From the IMG/VR virus record IMGVR_UViG_3300034101_003783, positions 1-64,000 of that record: a stretch of DNA of 64,000 nucleotides, one strand, 5' to 3'. Below the pieces are notes generated by a model, which worked only from the letters and a program-made list of their open reading frames with translations, was not told the origin of the DNA and did not search any database. The DNA is from a virus. The position numbers and the translations under genes were made by a program. This document shows positions 18,001-24,531 of the stretch, one piece after another; within the stretch, counting starts at the first letter, position 1, and every line of letters begins with the position of its first letter.

Positions 18001-19895
18001 CCTCCATTTGGTCCTCTTTCACATAGCGGTAATTCATCAACCGTAAAACCAGGTCTATCAGAAGTTCTCCAAGCTAAATTTTCAATTGATATCATATATT
18101 TTTTTGCCCCTTTTGAAGTTACATTAGTAGAACCAATCCCCTTTATTGGTGCAATATTTAAATTATATGTTTTATCAAGCACAGAATAAGAAAACCTTCT
18201 ATTTTCTGTTGTCATACCTTCTGACTTTTGTAAATCGTTAAATGTATAATATGGCGTATCTTTAGTAAACAACCTACAATATTCTATACCTGCCTCCTCT
18301 CCTGTTGCATTATCAACATAAGACATTATTTTAGAACCTTTTGTTATTTCTCTATAACCATCATGAAAAACTTTACTTACTTGATTAATAGCATTACCTG
18401 CATGTTTTAATCTTCTCTTACCGAATAGATTATCTGCAGAATTTATTAGTCTTTGTGTATTATCGAGTATTGACCCTTGTTTTAAACCAAAATTTGTTGA
18501 TTCATTAAAAAGATATGATGAACTTATTTGGTTAAACTCTTCATCTATAGTTGCGAGATCTCCACCTTTTTTAACTTTATAACCGGCTGCTTCTTTAAAT
18601 CTTGGTGATGTCCAAACAAATCCTCCGTCAGGTTTTCCTCCGTTCTCCGTTGAGATTCCGTTTAATCCAAAAAATGCCTGTTCCATTCCAGGTCCTTCAT
18701 ATTGATTTCCAACCTCATCGGGACCAAAAACAATTGCGTTTGTTAGCTTACCATAAGAATTAATAGGCACCGCGTTTACTGGTGAAGTTATAAATTCAGG
18801 TCTATTTACATCAGAACCAACATAATAACCTCCACTTAAAGAAGCACCAACAGATTTTAATATAGAGTTAACTCCAGTTAAAACGGCGTTACCCAAACCT
18901 CCTATCTCATATGAAGGTCTATAAATATTTTTATTTAATAATGTATATAATGTCGATATTTGACCTGCTCCTGTTTGTTCTAACAAACCTTTAGATGGTT
19001 GTAAAAGTCTACTTGACCCATCTGCTAAAAGATTAAAAGATCCTGCTGCGGTGTTTTGTAGTACATTAGCAATTTGATTACCTGTTGATGGATTTCTATT
19101 TGAGTCTTCATCAATAAATAATGGTCCAGTTAAAGGCGATCCAGGACTAAAGTCTCCTTTTAATCTATCTAAAAATGTGACATTATTTAATGGTACTGTT
19201 ATTCTATAATCTCTACTTGTACCAACACCACTTCCAGCCAATGCGGATGTTGATGTTAGGTTTGGGGTTGTTTGTCTAAATAATTGTCTTTGTTCTTCTG
19301 CCGCAATAGAAGCATTAAAATTAGTCTCTAATTTTGTTGCAGATAACCTCATTAAGTATGAGTCGCTGGATAATGAACCATCACTACCTATAGGATTATC
19401 TTGAGTGTATAAATTATAAGGATCATACTTAGATGGTGTAAAAAATATTGGGTCAAAATATGGTTGGTGTACTTGATTGGCTATTTGATATTCAGTCACA
19501 TCAAACATTTCATTATATCCACCAATAGGTCCGTACTTATTTTTACTGTATGCAGAATCTATAAAAAATTCATTTACAATATCTAAATTTGTTTCTGAAG
19601 GATCATATTCACCCTCATTTGAAGAATTTATAATAGGGTCTTGTTGTAACCCTATGGCATTTACAAAACCACCATTAGGTCCGTATTTATTTAATGGATA
19701 AAAAGTATCGGCTTCGTTTGTTGATCCAATGTTTGGTAAATTTAAATTTGAATATTCAGATAAATTAATTTCATAATTTTGAGGACCTAAAGGTGAGCTA
19801 AATGCTCCAGACACACTATATGGTGGTAAAGTCCTCGCTATTAATGAATTTCTAAAGCTAGCACTATTTTGAAAACTTAAACTACTCTGTGGCAT
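15048..19895 (-). CDS. Large multidomain baseplate structural protein (1615 aa)
   Basis: The N-terminal about 200 residues have repeated NKYGPxGG motifs (NKYGPNGGFVNAIG; NKYGPIGGYNEMF). Around residues 630-690 is a tail-adaptor-like module with WFPPYDV, SFLGRPEPVYTYKNTSRSG and LGFKIVVDHPS, matching the G-R-x-x-P-v-x-x-Y-x-x-x-x-R-x-x-x-F pattern of LysM-linked baseplate adaptor proteins. Residues about 770-935 may hold a degenerate OmpA-like domain (weak). Residues about 1100-1185 (RVGDFYHTKAIPGALSITYE, then SVSLDLKFIGG) look like a second adaptor-like beta region. It follows the tape measure gene and precedes gp53. A structural baseplate role is well supported by context, the exact T4 counterpart is not. 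Confidence 0.72.
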   Translation of the reverse strand: MPQSSLSFQNSASFRNSLIARTLPPYSVSGAFSSPLGPQNYEINLSEYSNLNLPNIGSTNEADTFYPLNKYGPNGGFVNAIGLQQDPIINSSNEGEYDPSETNLDIVNEFFIDSAYSKNKYGPIGGYNEMFDVTEYQIANQVHQPYFDPIFFTPSKYDPYNLYTQDNPIGSDGSLSSDSYLMRLSATKLETNFNASIAAEEQRQLFRQTTPNLTSTSALAGSGVGTSRDYRITVPLNNVTFLDRLKGDFSPGSPLTGPLFIDEDSNRNPSTGNQIANVLQNTAAGSFNLLADGSSRLLQPSKGLLEQTGAGQISTLYTLLNKNIYRPSYEIGGLGNAVLTGVNSILKSVGASLSGGYYVGSDVNRPEFITSPVNAVPINSYGKLTNAIVFGPDEVGNQYEGPGMEQAFFGLNGISTENGGKPDGGFVWTSPRFKEAAGYKVKKGGDLATIDEEFNQISSSYLFNESTNFGLKQGSILDNTQRLINSADNLFGKRRLKHAGNAINQVSKVFHDGYREITKGSKIMSYVDNATGEEAGIEYCRLFTKDTPYYTFNDLQKSEGMTTENRRFSYSVLDKTYNLNIAPIKGIGSTNVTSKGAKKYMISIENLAWRTSDRPGFTVDELPLCERGPNGGRIMWFPPYDVTFNDGSSASFDEVSFLGRPEPVYTYKNTSRSGKLGFKIVVDHPSIMNLLANKQLEKLGKEKFDQVVKSFIAGCTKYDLYELAAKFNTLPLRELEMYQNLLNDPRLTPEELEQIQNEIPSENTSPENASTIGNTPEAEKNFSLNYEGIGFYFSPESTTNINFEQQINKYISDVNTITQLSPDECSVVGGSATDYKKTNTTVFINNIVKSNYSAINNEFIGGLKDIISNKNIIDLKIEGRNQQFSESVKTFLTEKLKTEIDNKKLTITIGGTLTKNTVKNYVNPTQPQPGASFNTNQTIVSPQTSVTTLTQQQKNNSYPNLAVNCAIISKITIVDDLSNKDPEEENNKNQSSPDQQNPQAVKPQPNTDIQDKLKQAIGKKIIRRLLTECDYFELLKDNDPMVFETLKDKLKFFNPAFHSMTPEGLNARLTFLNQCVRPGQTIPVIGSDGRPKYDDALNTTFGAPPVLVIRVGDFYHTKAIPGALSITYEAPFFDINPEGIGVQPMIVSVSLDLKFIGGHGLARPVETLQNALSFNFYANTEMYDERAEETELNLALLELVDKAIANQTVNNEQSNDGGETIGTVLTTIKSGETESGDIDYTKIYTQLSDQTRDFINITNNQYNTIVDQFNYSMFQLVNYERNYKSGNTITNTASLVDTKLYGKPNDFEKRINKLSSKIKEDINNDTNPIITIFLDIPSLADKDNIIRDTKSKLKKYVESVEKEIIRDIAQPINTIVDTEQNLIKTFNKLNVVTTKKLGNVQTLTGLDGKILPDGNVKIYNLTGDATVFDKLITEYLTVAKTLNDYANLENATKIVPSPTSQFYDNEKCFETTEYSLSNIFTDEGKRFYTLLSQTFTNKDKYELLFVEFVSTPEVEAIPGAREDLTSRLDSLKVLYEEAYSKDKLRMKEGSNNTEFLKLKTFKLEDSTNRRLLYNTQPLNSNDGLTNDKKKEITQIYGQTNWDNDKKTFNGKVKLN

Positions 19896-19911
19896 TATAT
19901 AAATTTTATTT

Positions 19912-19919
19912 TATAAATA
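19912..19919 (-). promoter_or_regulatory. TATTTATA box, 16 nt before the 1615-aa gene
   Basis: Minus strand CTATTTATA followed by AAATAAAA and the ATG. Confidence 0.55.
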
Positions 19920-19937
19920 GAATATAGATTTGTTTTT

Positions 19938-21956
19938 TTAGTAAAAATTAAATCCTTCGATTGATTTCATACCATCTCTTAGTTTGTTTAAAAACTCAGG
20001 TTGTTTAATCGCGGTTTCTAATGTATTTTTTAAATCATTTTGATTCATATTTGTTGGTACATTTTTTAAATCAACAACCAAATCTAATTTATGATTTATA
20101 TCATTTGTTGTTTTTATTTCTTTTGGTGTTGTACTGTTTTCTTTACCTGACATCTGTGTCATCATAATCTCAGTCAAGGCCTTTTCTCTTTGTGAATCCA
20201 TTGCAGATTTAATTCCCATATTTTCCGGAATTAACAATGGTTTTGTTTCAATAGGAGATGAAATAAAAGAGTTTTGTGGCGATTTTAAAATTTCCATCAT
20301 TTTATTAACCTCTTCTTCTGTTTTTGGAAAATCTGTTCCAGCAATAATAGTATCATTTTCATTTACCTCAAAAGTCCCTTCAGGTCCTGTTAACATTCTA
20401 TTATTTCCAGGAAAACTTACAAAGTCATCCGCTTTTTTAATTTTAAAAATATCTATCAATCCATCCATCGCTATTTTAAAAGGACTTGATGTGCTTGTAA
20501 ATGCGTCACTTAAAATAGTTGTTACCGAATCAAAATTTGATGTCGCTATTTTTTGGATCCCTGTGGCTGCAGTATCTATAGTTTTTTTTGCATATTCTGT
20601 CTGTAATTCAATTGTTTTATCAAATGCCTCTCCTATTCTATCTGTGGCCGAATCTAATTTTTCAAATGTTTTTGATGATAATTTATCAATATTTTCACTT
20701 GTAGTTTTAACAAATTCTTCACCTCTGTTTGATCCAGCAATTTGACTTGTCGCAATAGTTCCAATAGCTTCAACCGCCTTAGACATTTTGGTACTAATGT
20801 CCATTTGTTGTTCAACTAATTTTGTTAAATTTTTATCCTCACCAGGTTTGGCGGCAAATGTATTTGTTATTTCTTGATTTTGTTTTTCTAAAAATTTTTG
20901 TAATTCTGTTCTTTCATAAGAATTCATGTCTTCAAGTGCCTTAGTTACTTGTTGACCGTCTTGTTCATATGTAACCTCAAACTTACCATCTTTACCTTTT
21001 GTAAGTAAATTATTAAGTTTCTCTAGTTCTTTTGAGTCTGGTGCAAGATTAAATCCTGACTTACCAATTAATTCTTTCTTTTCGGCTATTTGAGAAAAAG
21101 AAATACCCATTTTTGATAAATCCTCAGCGCCAATTCCCGCCTCTTTTGATATTTCATCTAAGAAATCCATACCAACCGCAGACATTTTTCCTGTTTCATC
21201 AACAAATTTAGATGCCATTTTTGCAATTTCTTCTTGGAGTTTTGCGGGTTCATTTCTCGCTAAAAATCTTACTCTTTCAACATTCATTAATTCTTGAGAA
21301 CCTGTGGCCCCTAATCTTGACAATGTATTAACAAATGATTGAGCCTTTTCAGGACTATATAGATCTTTAGCAGCCTTAAGTGATGTTGCCATATCAACTC
21401 TTAAAACTGCGGATTTTGCCGCCATATCGGAAAGACCCATAACTCCGTCTTTAAAATTAAACCTTTGAAGTTCCTTCATATTAGTACTCACTGACTGAGC
21501 AACTTTTTGTGCATTTACACCAATTAAATTTGCACTTTCCATAATGGAAGCCATCTCAGAATTTGACTCATGTATTGATTTACCTAAATTAGCATAATTA
21601 TCTGACAGTTCCTGTACTTTAATTCCCGTTGCAGTTGTTGTTGCAAATAAATCTGTAGTTGCGTTTTTATTTAAAACTAGTTGTGTTCCAAAAGTATTAT
21701 TTAAAGCTGTTTGTTGTTCAATAATATTAGCAACACTACCACCTAATCTTGTGATTTCTGTAAGACCTTCTGTAAGTGTTTGTTTTAAAAGAAATGCCTG
21801 TTCTCTACCCGCACCTATTGTAACTGCTAATTTTGAGAATTCTTTGTCGATACTCTCGACCATTTCTCTAATACCTGTAACATTCTTTTTTACAGCATCA
21901 GATATTGCCGCAGCATTTGTTAAAAAACTAGTTCCTCCTGTGGTAAAAAACATCAT
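19938..21956 (-). CDS. Tail tape measure protein
   Basis: Sets tail length and occupies the tube lumen. The 672-aa protein is nearly all helical, Ser/Thr/Ala-rich and without cysteine, with repeated short amphipathic segments between residues 10 and 500. Near residue 520 is the segment KKADDFVSFPGNNRMLTGPE, then a short beta stretch ending NENDTIIAGTDFP. This resembles the DDFISxPG...xxDxxxA motif found near the C-terminus of many tape measure proteins. The gene follows the tube and the frameshifted chaperone, the canonical position. It is short for a myovirus, although T4 gp29 is only 590 aa. Start MM at 21956 follows a TATTTATA box. Confidence 0.8.
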   Translation of the reverse strand: MMFFTTGGTSFLTNAAAISDAVKKNVTGIREMVESIDKEFSKLAVTIGAGREQAFLLKQTLTEGLTEITRLGGSVANIIEQQTALNNTFGTQLVLNKNATTDLFATTTATGIKVQELSDNYANLGKSIHESNSEMASIMESANLIGVNAQKVAQSVSTNMKELQRFNFKDGVMGLSDMAAKSAVLRVDMATSLKAAKDLYSPEKAQSFVNTLSRLGATGSQELMNVERVRFLARNEPAKLQEEIAKMASKFVDETGKMSAVGMDFLDEISKEAGIGAEDLSKMGISFSQIAEKKELIGKSGFNLAPDSKELEKLNNLLTKGKDGKFEVTYEQDGQQVTKALEDMNSYERTELQKFLEKQNQEITNTFAAKPGEDKNLTKLVEQQMDISTKMSKAVEAIGTIATSQIAGSNRGEEFVKTTSENIDKLSSKTFEKLDSATDRIGEAFDKTIELQTEYAKKTIDTAATGIQKIATSNFDSVTTILSDAFTSTSSPFKIAMDGLIDIFKIKKADDFVSFPGNNRMLTGPEGTFEVNENDTIIAGTDFPKTEEEVNKMMEILKSPQNSFISSPIETKPLLIPENMGIKSAMDSQREKALTEIMMTQMSGKENSTTPKEIKTTNDINHKLDLVVDLKNVPTNMNQNDLKNTLETAIKQPEFLNKLRDGMKSIEGFNFY

Positions 21957-21972
21957 AGTAATATTATTTTTA

Positions 21973-21980
21973 TATAAATA
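21973..21980 (-). promoter_or_regulatory. TATTTATA box, 16 nt before the tape measure gene
   Basis: Minus strand GGTATTTATATAAAAA. It lies in the 30-nt gap between the chaperone extension and the tape measure start. Confidence 0.55.
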
Positions 21981-21986
21981 CCTATT

Positions 21987-22142
21987 TTATTGTTTTGGTT
22001 GATTCATTTCAATAACTTTATCTATCATATAATTTCTTTGATATGTAGGTATTTTTAGAAAATCAGAATATGATGTCCTAAGAAATTTTGCAAGAAAAAT
22101 GTACTGATCTAAAAGATATTGCTTATACGTTGAAGAAAGGCC
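21987..22142 (-). CDS. Out-of-frame C-terminal extension of the tail chaperone (51 codons, reached by +1 frameshift)
   Basis: Open frame, +1 relative to the chaperone gene, beginning GLSSTYKQYLLDQYIFLAKF and ending VIEMNQPKQ. It has no ATG until its last 13 residues, no convincing ribosome site, and an upstream stop at 22164-22166. Its sequence is protein-like: aromatic and helical, with a P-T-Y-Q-R-N-Y motif near the end that recalls the second-frame domain of tail assembly chaperones in many tailed phages. It lies exactly between the chaperone and tape measure genes, where such frameshift products are made. An unframeshifted alternative would need a TTG start at 22152-22154 or 22158-22160. 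Confidence 0.6.
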   Translation of the reverse strand, partial: GLSSTYKQYLLDQYIFLAKFLRTSYSDFLKIPTYQRNYMIDKVIEMNQPKQ

Positions 22143-22878
22143 GAAAAAAGTCAACCCCAAACGTTATCGAGGTCGACACGTTTTCTCCTGACGGGGCTAT
22201 TGCATTTAATGTTAAGTCCAACCCTGGTTCATTTTCTGATATAAATTTTTTAATATGTTTAGAATCCATTATTGGCATATTTTGTACAAATTCAATAATT
22301 TTACCTTTATCTGTCTCACCATTTAATTCAACAATTTGTTCTTGTAATGTCCATATTGTTGTTGGCGCCACCCTACCTTTAGGGTAACTTGATTCCATAT
22401 TTGTTATTTTTGTTTTTTCACCCAAATTTAAAAGTTTAAGTTTAACTTTAGCTCCACTTCTTGGTAATTCTGTATTAAACGTACCATCTTCATTAGGTGT
22501 TATCTTAGGTGTTTTAAAATTTATTTCATCAATAACAAATGAATGTTGGAACATTCTTCCTGTTGCGGGGTCCATTAAACTTAATGTGTATTCAGGACCA
22601 AAGGAAGTATTTCTAAGAAAAATTAATATTGCTTCAATGTCTCCATCCAATAACTCTTCAGGTTTTAATTCAGGTTCATATAATTTATTTCTTAATAGAG
22701 TGGTTAATAAGTTATTATTTTTAATTCCTGAGCTTAATATGTCTTCATCGGCTGCAGTTAAATAACCAACCTTTACACTAGATTTTTTATTTTTATAATA
22801 TAAACCTTTAGAGGGTAATTCAACCACATCGTGTGGTAAATTAAAATTCATTTGTCCATACAAAATTTCATTTTCCAT
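22123..22878 (-). CDS. Tail assembly chaperone / gp26-like baseplate protein, zero-frame product
   Basis: The start at 22878 (MENEILYGQMNFNLPHDVVE) is preferred over an upstream ATG at 22947, which would add a hydrophobic stretch overlapping the tube terminator. The 251-aa protein has the layout of T4-like gp26-type proteins: an N-terminal beta strand pair (VVELPSKGLYYKN), then LTAADEDILSSG, a helical LLRNKLYEPELKPEELLDGD segment, and FLRNTSFGPEYTLSLMDP. It ends in frame with VDFFRPFFNV at 22123. A slippery UUU-UUU-CGG lies eight codons before the stop. Position between tube and tape measure argues for a tape measure chaperone. The sequence similarity to gp26 is by pattern only. Confidence 0.72.
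   Translation of the reverse strand: MENEILYGQMNFNLPHDVVELPSKGLYYKNKKSSVKVGYLTAADEDILSSGIKNNNLLTTLLRNKLYEPELKPEELLDGDIEAILIFLRNTSFGPEYTLSLMDPATGRMFQHSFVIDEINFKTPKITPNEDGTFNTELPRSGAKVKLKLLNLGEKTKITNMESSYPKGRVAPTTIWTLQEQIVELNGETDKGKIIEFVQNMPIMDSKHIKKFISENEPGLDLTLNAIAPSGENVSTSITFGVDFFRPFFNV
22141..22149 (-). promoter_or_regulatory. Candidate +1 ribosomal frameshift site UUU-UUU-CGG
   Basis: Zero frame is GAC TTT TTT CGG. Phe-tRNA on the second UUU can re-pair with UUC after a +1 slip. The next zero-frame codon is CGG, an arginine codon that should be rare in such AT-rich DNA and could stall the ribosome. The slip would give a 296-aa fusion (245 codons plus 51). Confidence 0.5.
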
Positions 22879-22926
22879 AATTTGTTTTATTATAAAAATA
22901 CTTTTAAAAAGTTTTTTGTAAATAAA

Positions 22927-22955
22927 AATCCATATTGTACATGACAATATGGATT
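22927..22955 (-). terminator. Intrinsic terminator after the tail tube gene
   Basis: AATCCATATTG (22927-22937) pairs perfectly with 22945-22955 around a 7-nt loop. On the minus strand the stem runs into TTTTTATTT. It lies 26 nt after the tube stop, so the abundant tube message ends here and the chaperone needs read-through or its own promoter. Confidence 0.85.
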
Positions 22956-22981
22956 AAAATTATTATATTAATAAAGTTTAA

Positions 22982-23470
22982 TTAGTAAACTAGAATCGCT
23001 CTATCCATTTTAAGTGTAATGGAAACCTCAGCAGGACCGTCAGTTCCATACCCTACAGAACCAAAGTCAGCACTTGTCGGAAATGCATTTACCAAAATCC
23101 ATCTTTCGATAACAACTCCTGTTGGATCTAACATTTCTAAATCAACGTTTCTTTTGTACCCTGCGGCATAACCCATACGACCTGTTACTGATTCAGCAAC
23201 CAATCTAACCCATTCCATAACCGCTTGAGTTGTAGAAGGACCGATAGGGTCTAACATTTTAACTGTAATATCCCCCCATGTAAATGAACCTGCAACATAA
23301 GTTTCTGTGTTAAGAAATTTAATGTTATTAGATGTTATTGTAATTTTAGGTCTTGACGCTGTTTGAACGAACCATTCATTGATACCCAAATCTGTAGGAA
23401 ACCTCAAGATAAATCGGTTCTGTTTTTTTGGTTCATACGGTATGGGCATTTTCATTAAAAGATCTGCCAT
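22982..23470 (-). CDS. 19: Tail tube protein, gp19-like
   Basis: Forms the inner tube through which DNA passes. The 162-aa protein matches T4 gp19 in length (163). It has the family pattern: a short N-terminal segment MADLLMKMPIPYEPKKQNRF leading into strand-rich FILRFPTDLG, the middle WGDITVKMLDPIGPST, MEWVRLVAE, and the C-terminal DLEMLDPTGVVIERWIL and ADFGSVGYGTDGPAEVSI. It lies downstream of the sheath and HAD genes and is followed by a strong terminator. Its own TATTTATA box sits 38 nt upstream, consistent with high late expression. Confidence 0.9.
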   Translation of the reverse strand: MADLLMKMPIPYEPKKQNRFILRFPTDLGINEWFVQTASRPKITITSNNIKFLNTETYVAGSFTWGDITVKMLDPIGPSTTQAVMEWVRLVAESVTGRMGYAAGYKRNVDLEMLDPTGVVIERWILVNAFPTSADFGSVGYGTDGPAEVSITLKMDRAILVY

Positions 23471-23508
23471 GTTTTCTATTTTTTAGTTTTAGTTTATTTT
23501 TATTTTAT

Positions 23509-23516
23509 TATAAATA
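23509..23516 (-). promoter_or_regulatory. TATTTATA box upstream of the tail tube gene
   Basis: Minus strand GTATATTTATAATAAAA, 38 nt before the ATG, one of three boxes with a longer (35-38 nt) leader. Confidence 0.5.
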
Positions 23517-23520
23517 TACG

Positions 23521-23539
23521 ATAGAAAAAATTTTTCTAT
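23521..23539 (-). terminator. A/T palindrome after the HAD gene
   Basis: ATAGAAAAA-A-TTTTTCTAT is a perfect 9-bp palindrome with a 1-nt centre, 16 nt after the HAD stop. It is entirely A/T apart from one pair per arm, so it is a weak candidate terminator. Confidence 0.3.
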
Positions 23540-23555
23540 TTACTTCCATCTTTTT

Positions 23556-24458
23556 TTAAAATATTCTTATACTAGACCGGTTTTCATATAATCTTTTTTC
23601 TCCTCCTTTAGTATAATAAACATTTAATTTTTTACCTATATCTGAAAATCTATTTTTAATTGATCTAACATTTCTTTCATCATCATCTGAAAAACCAAAT
23701 GAAGGTTCTTTGAATTTAAATAATCCACTACCTATTGAATTTTTTCCAGTGTCTACGTGATTTACAAATTGAGCTTTTTGGAATTTTTTAGATGACCTAC
23801 TCATTCTGTTGTAAAATCTTAATAACTCATTATATTTTTCTTCTTCAGGGTTAGCAGCAGATCCTTTTCCATAAGATACGGGAGAAAACTGACATCTGTC
23901 CAAGTAATCGTTTATTAACCAATTTTCATTTTCCACTTGTTTTAATCCTGCCAATCTTCTGTATTCTTTTAAATTTCTAACCAACTCACTTTTTTCAATA
24001 CCATGCATATTATTTTCTATAATATGTCTTACCGCCTTTTTAAGAGCCGCTGGGGAATGACCTCTTGCTGTTATGATGGCAAAAACGGAACCATTATTAA
24101 TTGCTTCTTTAAAATCATTCCATACTTCTTCAGATGCGATAGGGGCGTATTTTATATCTTCTAAAAATTTTCTATCTCCTGTAACATTAAAATCTCTAAA
24201 AGGATCCTTATCAAAACTTACTATGGTATGTCCTTCATAATCAAAAGGTTCGGAACCTATATATGTTCTATATTCGGCAAAATCTTCAGTATTCATACCA
24301 ATAACATCACCATCTTCGTCCTTAAGGTATATTAAAGTTGGCATTTGCATTAAATTATCATCCCAGTCAAATGCGTAATATTTAGAAGCGTATTGTGTAT
24401 TTTTCTCATCAACTACCTCTTTAATTATTTTTTTAACTAAAAATTTATAATAATTCAT
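23556..24458 (-). CDS. HAD-superfamily phosphatase-like protein
   Basis: Predicted phosphohydrolase of the haloacid dehalogenase superfamily. Motif I is YAFDWDDNLMQMPT, with nucleophile D31 and acid/base D33. Motif II is AIITARGHSP with the conserved Thr near residue 140, preceded by an ISEEVWND-like helical region. A later acidic pair (WLINDYLDRC) could be motif IV. The first 18 residues form a basic amphipathic helix (MNYYKFLVKKIIKEVVDE) not part of the HAD fold. The C-terminal 90 residues are unassigned and charged. The substrate is unknown. It lies between sheath and tube genes, unusual for an enzyme. Only 4 nt separate its ATG from a TATTTATA box. Confidence 0.75.
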   Translation of the reverse strand: MNYYKFLVKKIIKEVVDEKNTQYASKYYAFDWDDNLMQMPTLIYLKDEDGDVIGMNTEDFAEYRTYIGSEPFDYEGHTIVSFDKDPFRDFNVTGDRKFLEDIKYAPIASEEVWNDFKEAINNGSVFAIITARGHSPAALKKAVRHIIENNMHGIEKSELVRNLKEYRRLAGLKQVENENWLINDYLDRCQFSPVSYGKGSAANPEEEKYNELLRFYNRMSRSSKKFQKAQFVNHVDTGKNSIGSGLFKFKEPSFGFSDDDERNVRSIKNRFSDIGKKLNVYYTKGGEKRLYENRSSIRIF

Positions 24459-24462
24459 ATCA

Positions 24463-24470
24463 TATAAATA
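24463..24470 (-). promoter_or_regulatory. TATTTATA box directly before the HAD gene
   Basis: Minus strand ATATATTTATATGATATG. The 4-nt gap to the ATG is shorter than the usual 10-17 nt, so the message would have almost no leader if this is the promoter. Confidence 0.35.
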
Positions 24471-24488
24471 TATTAATGTTATAAAAAA

Positions 24489-24511
24489 AAAGAGGGAATA
24501 AATCCCTCTTT
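24489..24511 (-). terminator. Intrinsic terminator after the sheath gene
   Basis: AAAGAGGGA (24489-24497) pairs with TCCCTCTTT (24503-24511) around a 5-nt loop. On the minus strand the stem leads into a run of nine T. It starts 20 nt after the sheath stop. Confidence 0.88.
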
Positions 24512-24531
24512 AACTTTTAATTTAGATTTTA

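Noticed and set aside
21987-22163. A -1 frameshift at the T6 run in the chaperone gene
   Set aside because: The -1 frame hits a stop after eleven codons and lacks chaperone-like sequence. Only the +1 frame is extended and protein-like.
22088-22387. Plus-strand open frame across the chaperone end
   Set aside because: It opposes the chaperone gene and its frameshift extension, and its sequence has no protein-like pattern.
22879-22947. Longer chaperone start giving 23 extra hydrophobic residues
   Set aside because: That stretch overlaps the tube-gene terminator and reads as AT-rich leader. The ATG at 22878 gives a family-like N-terminus.
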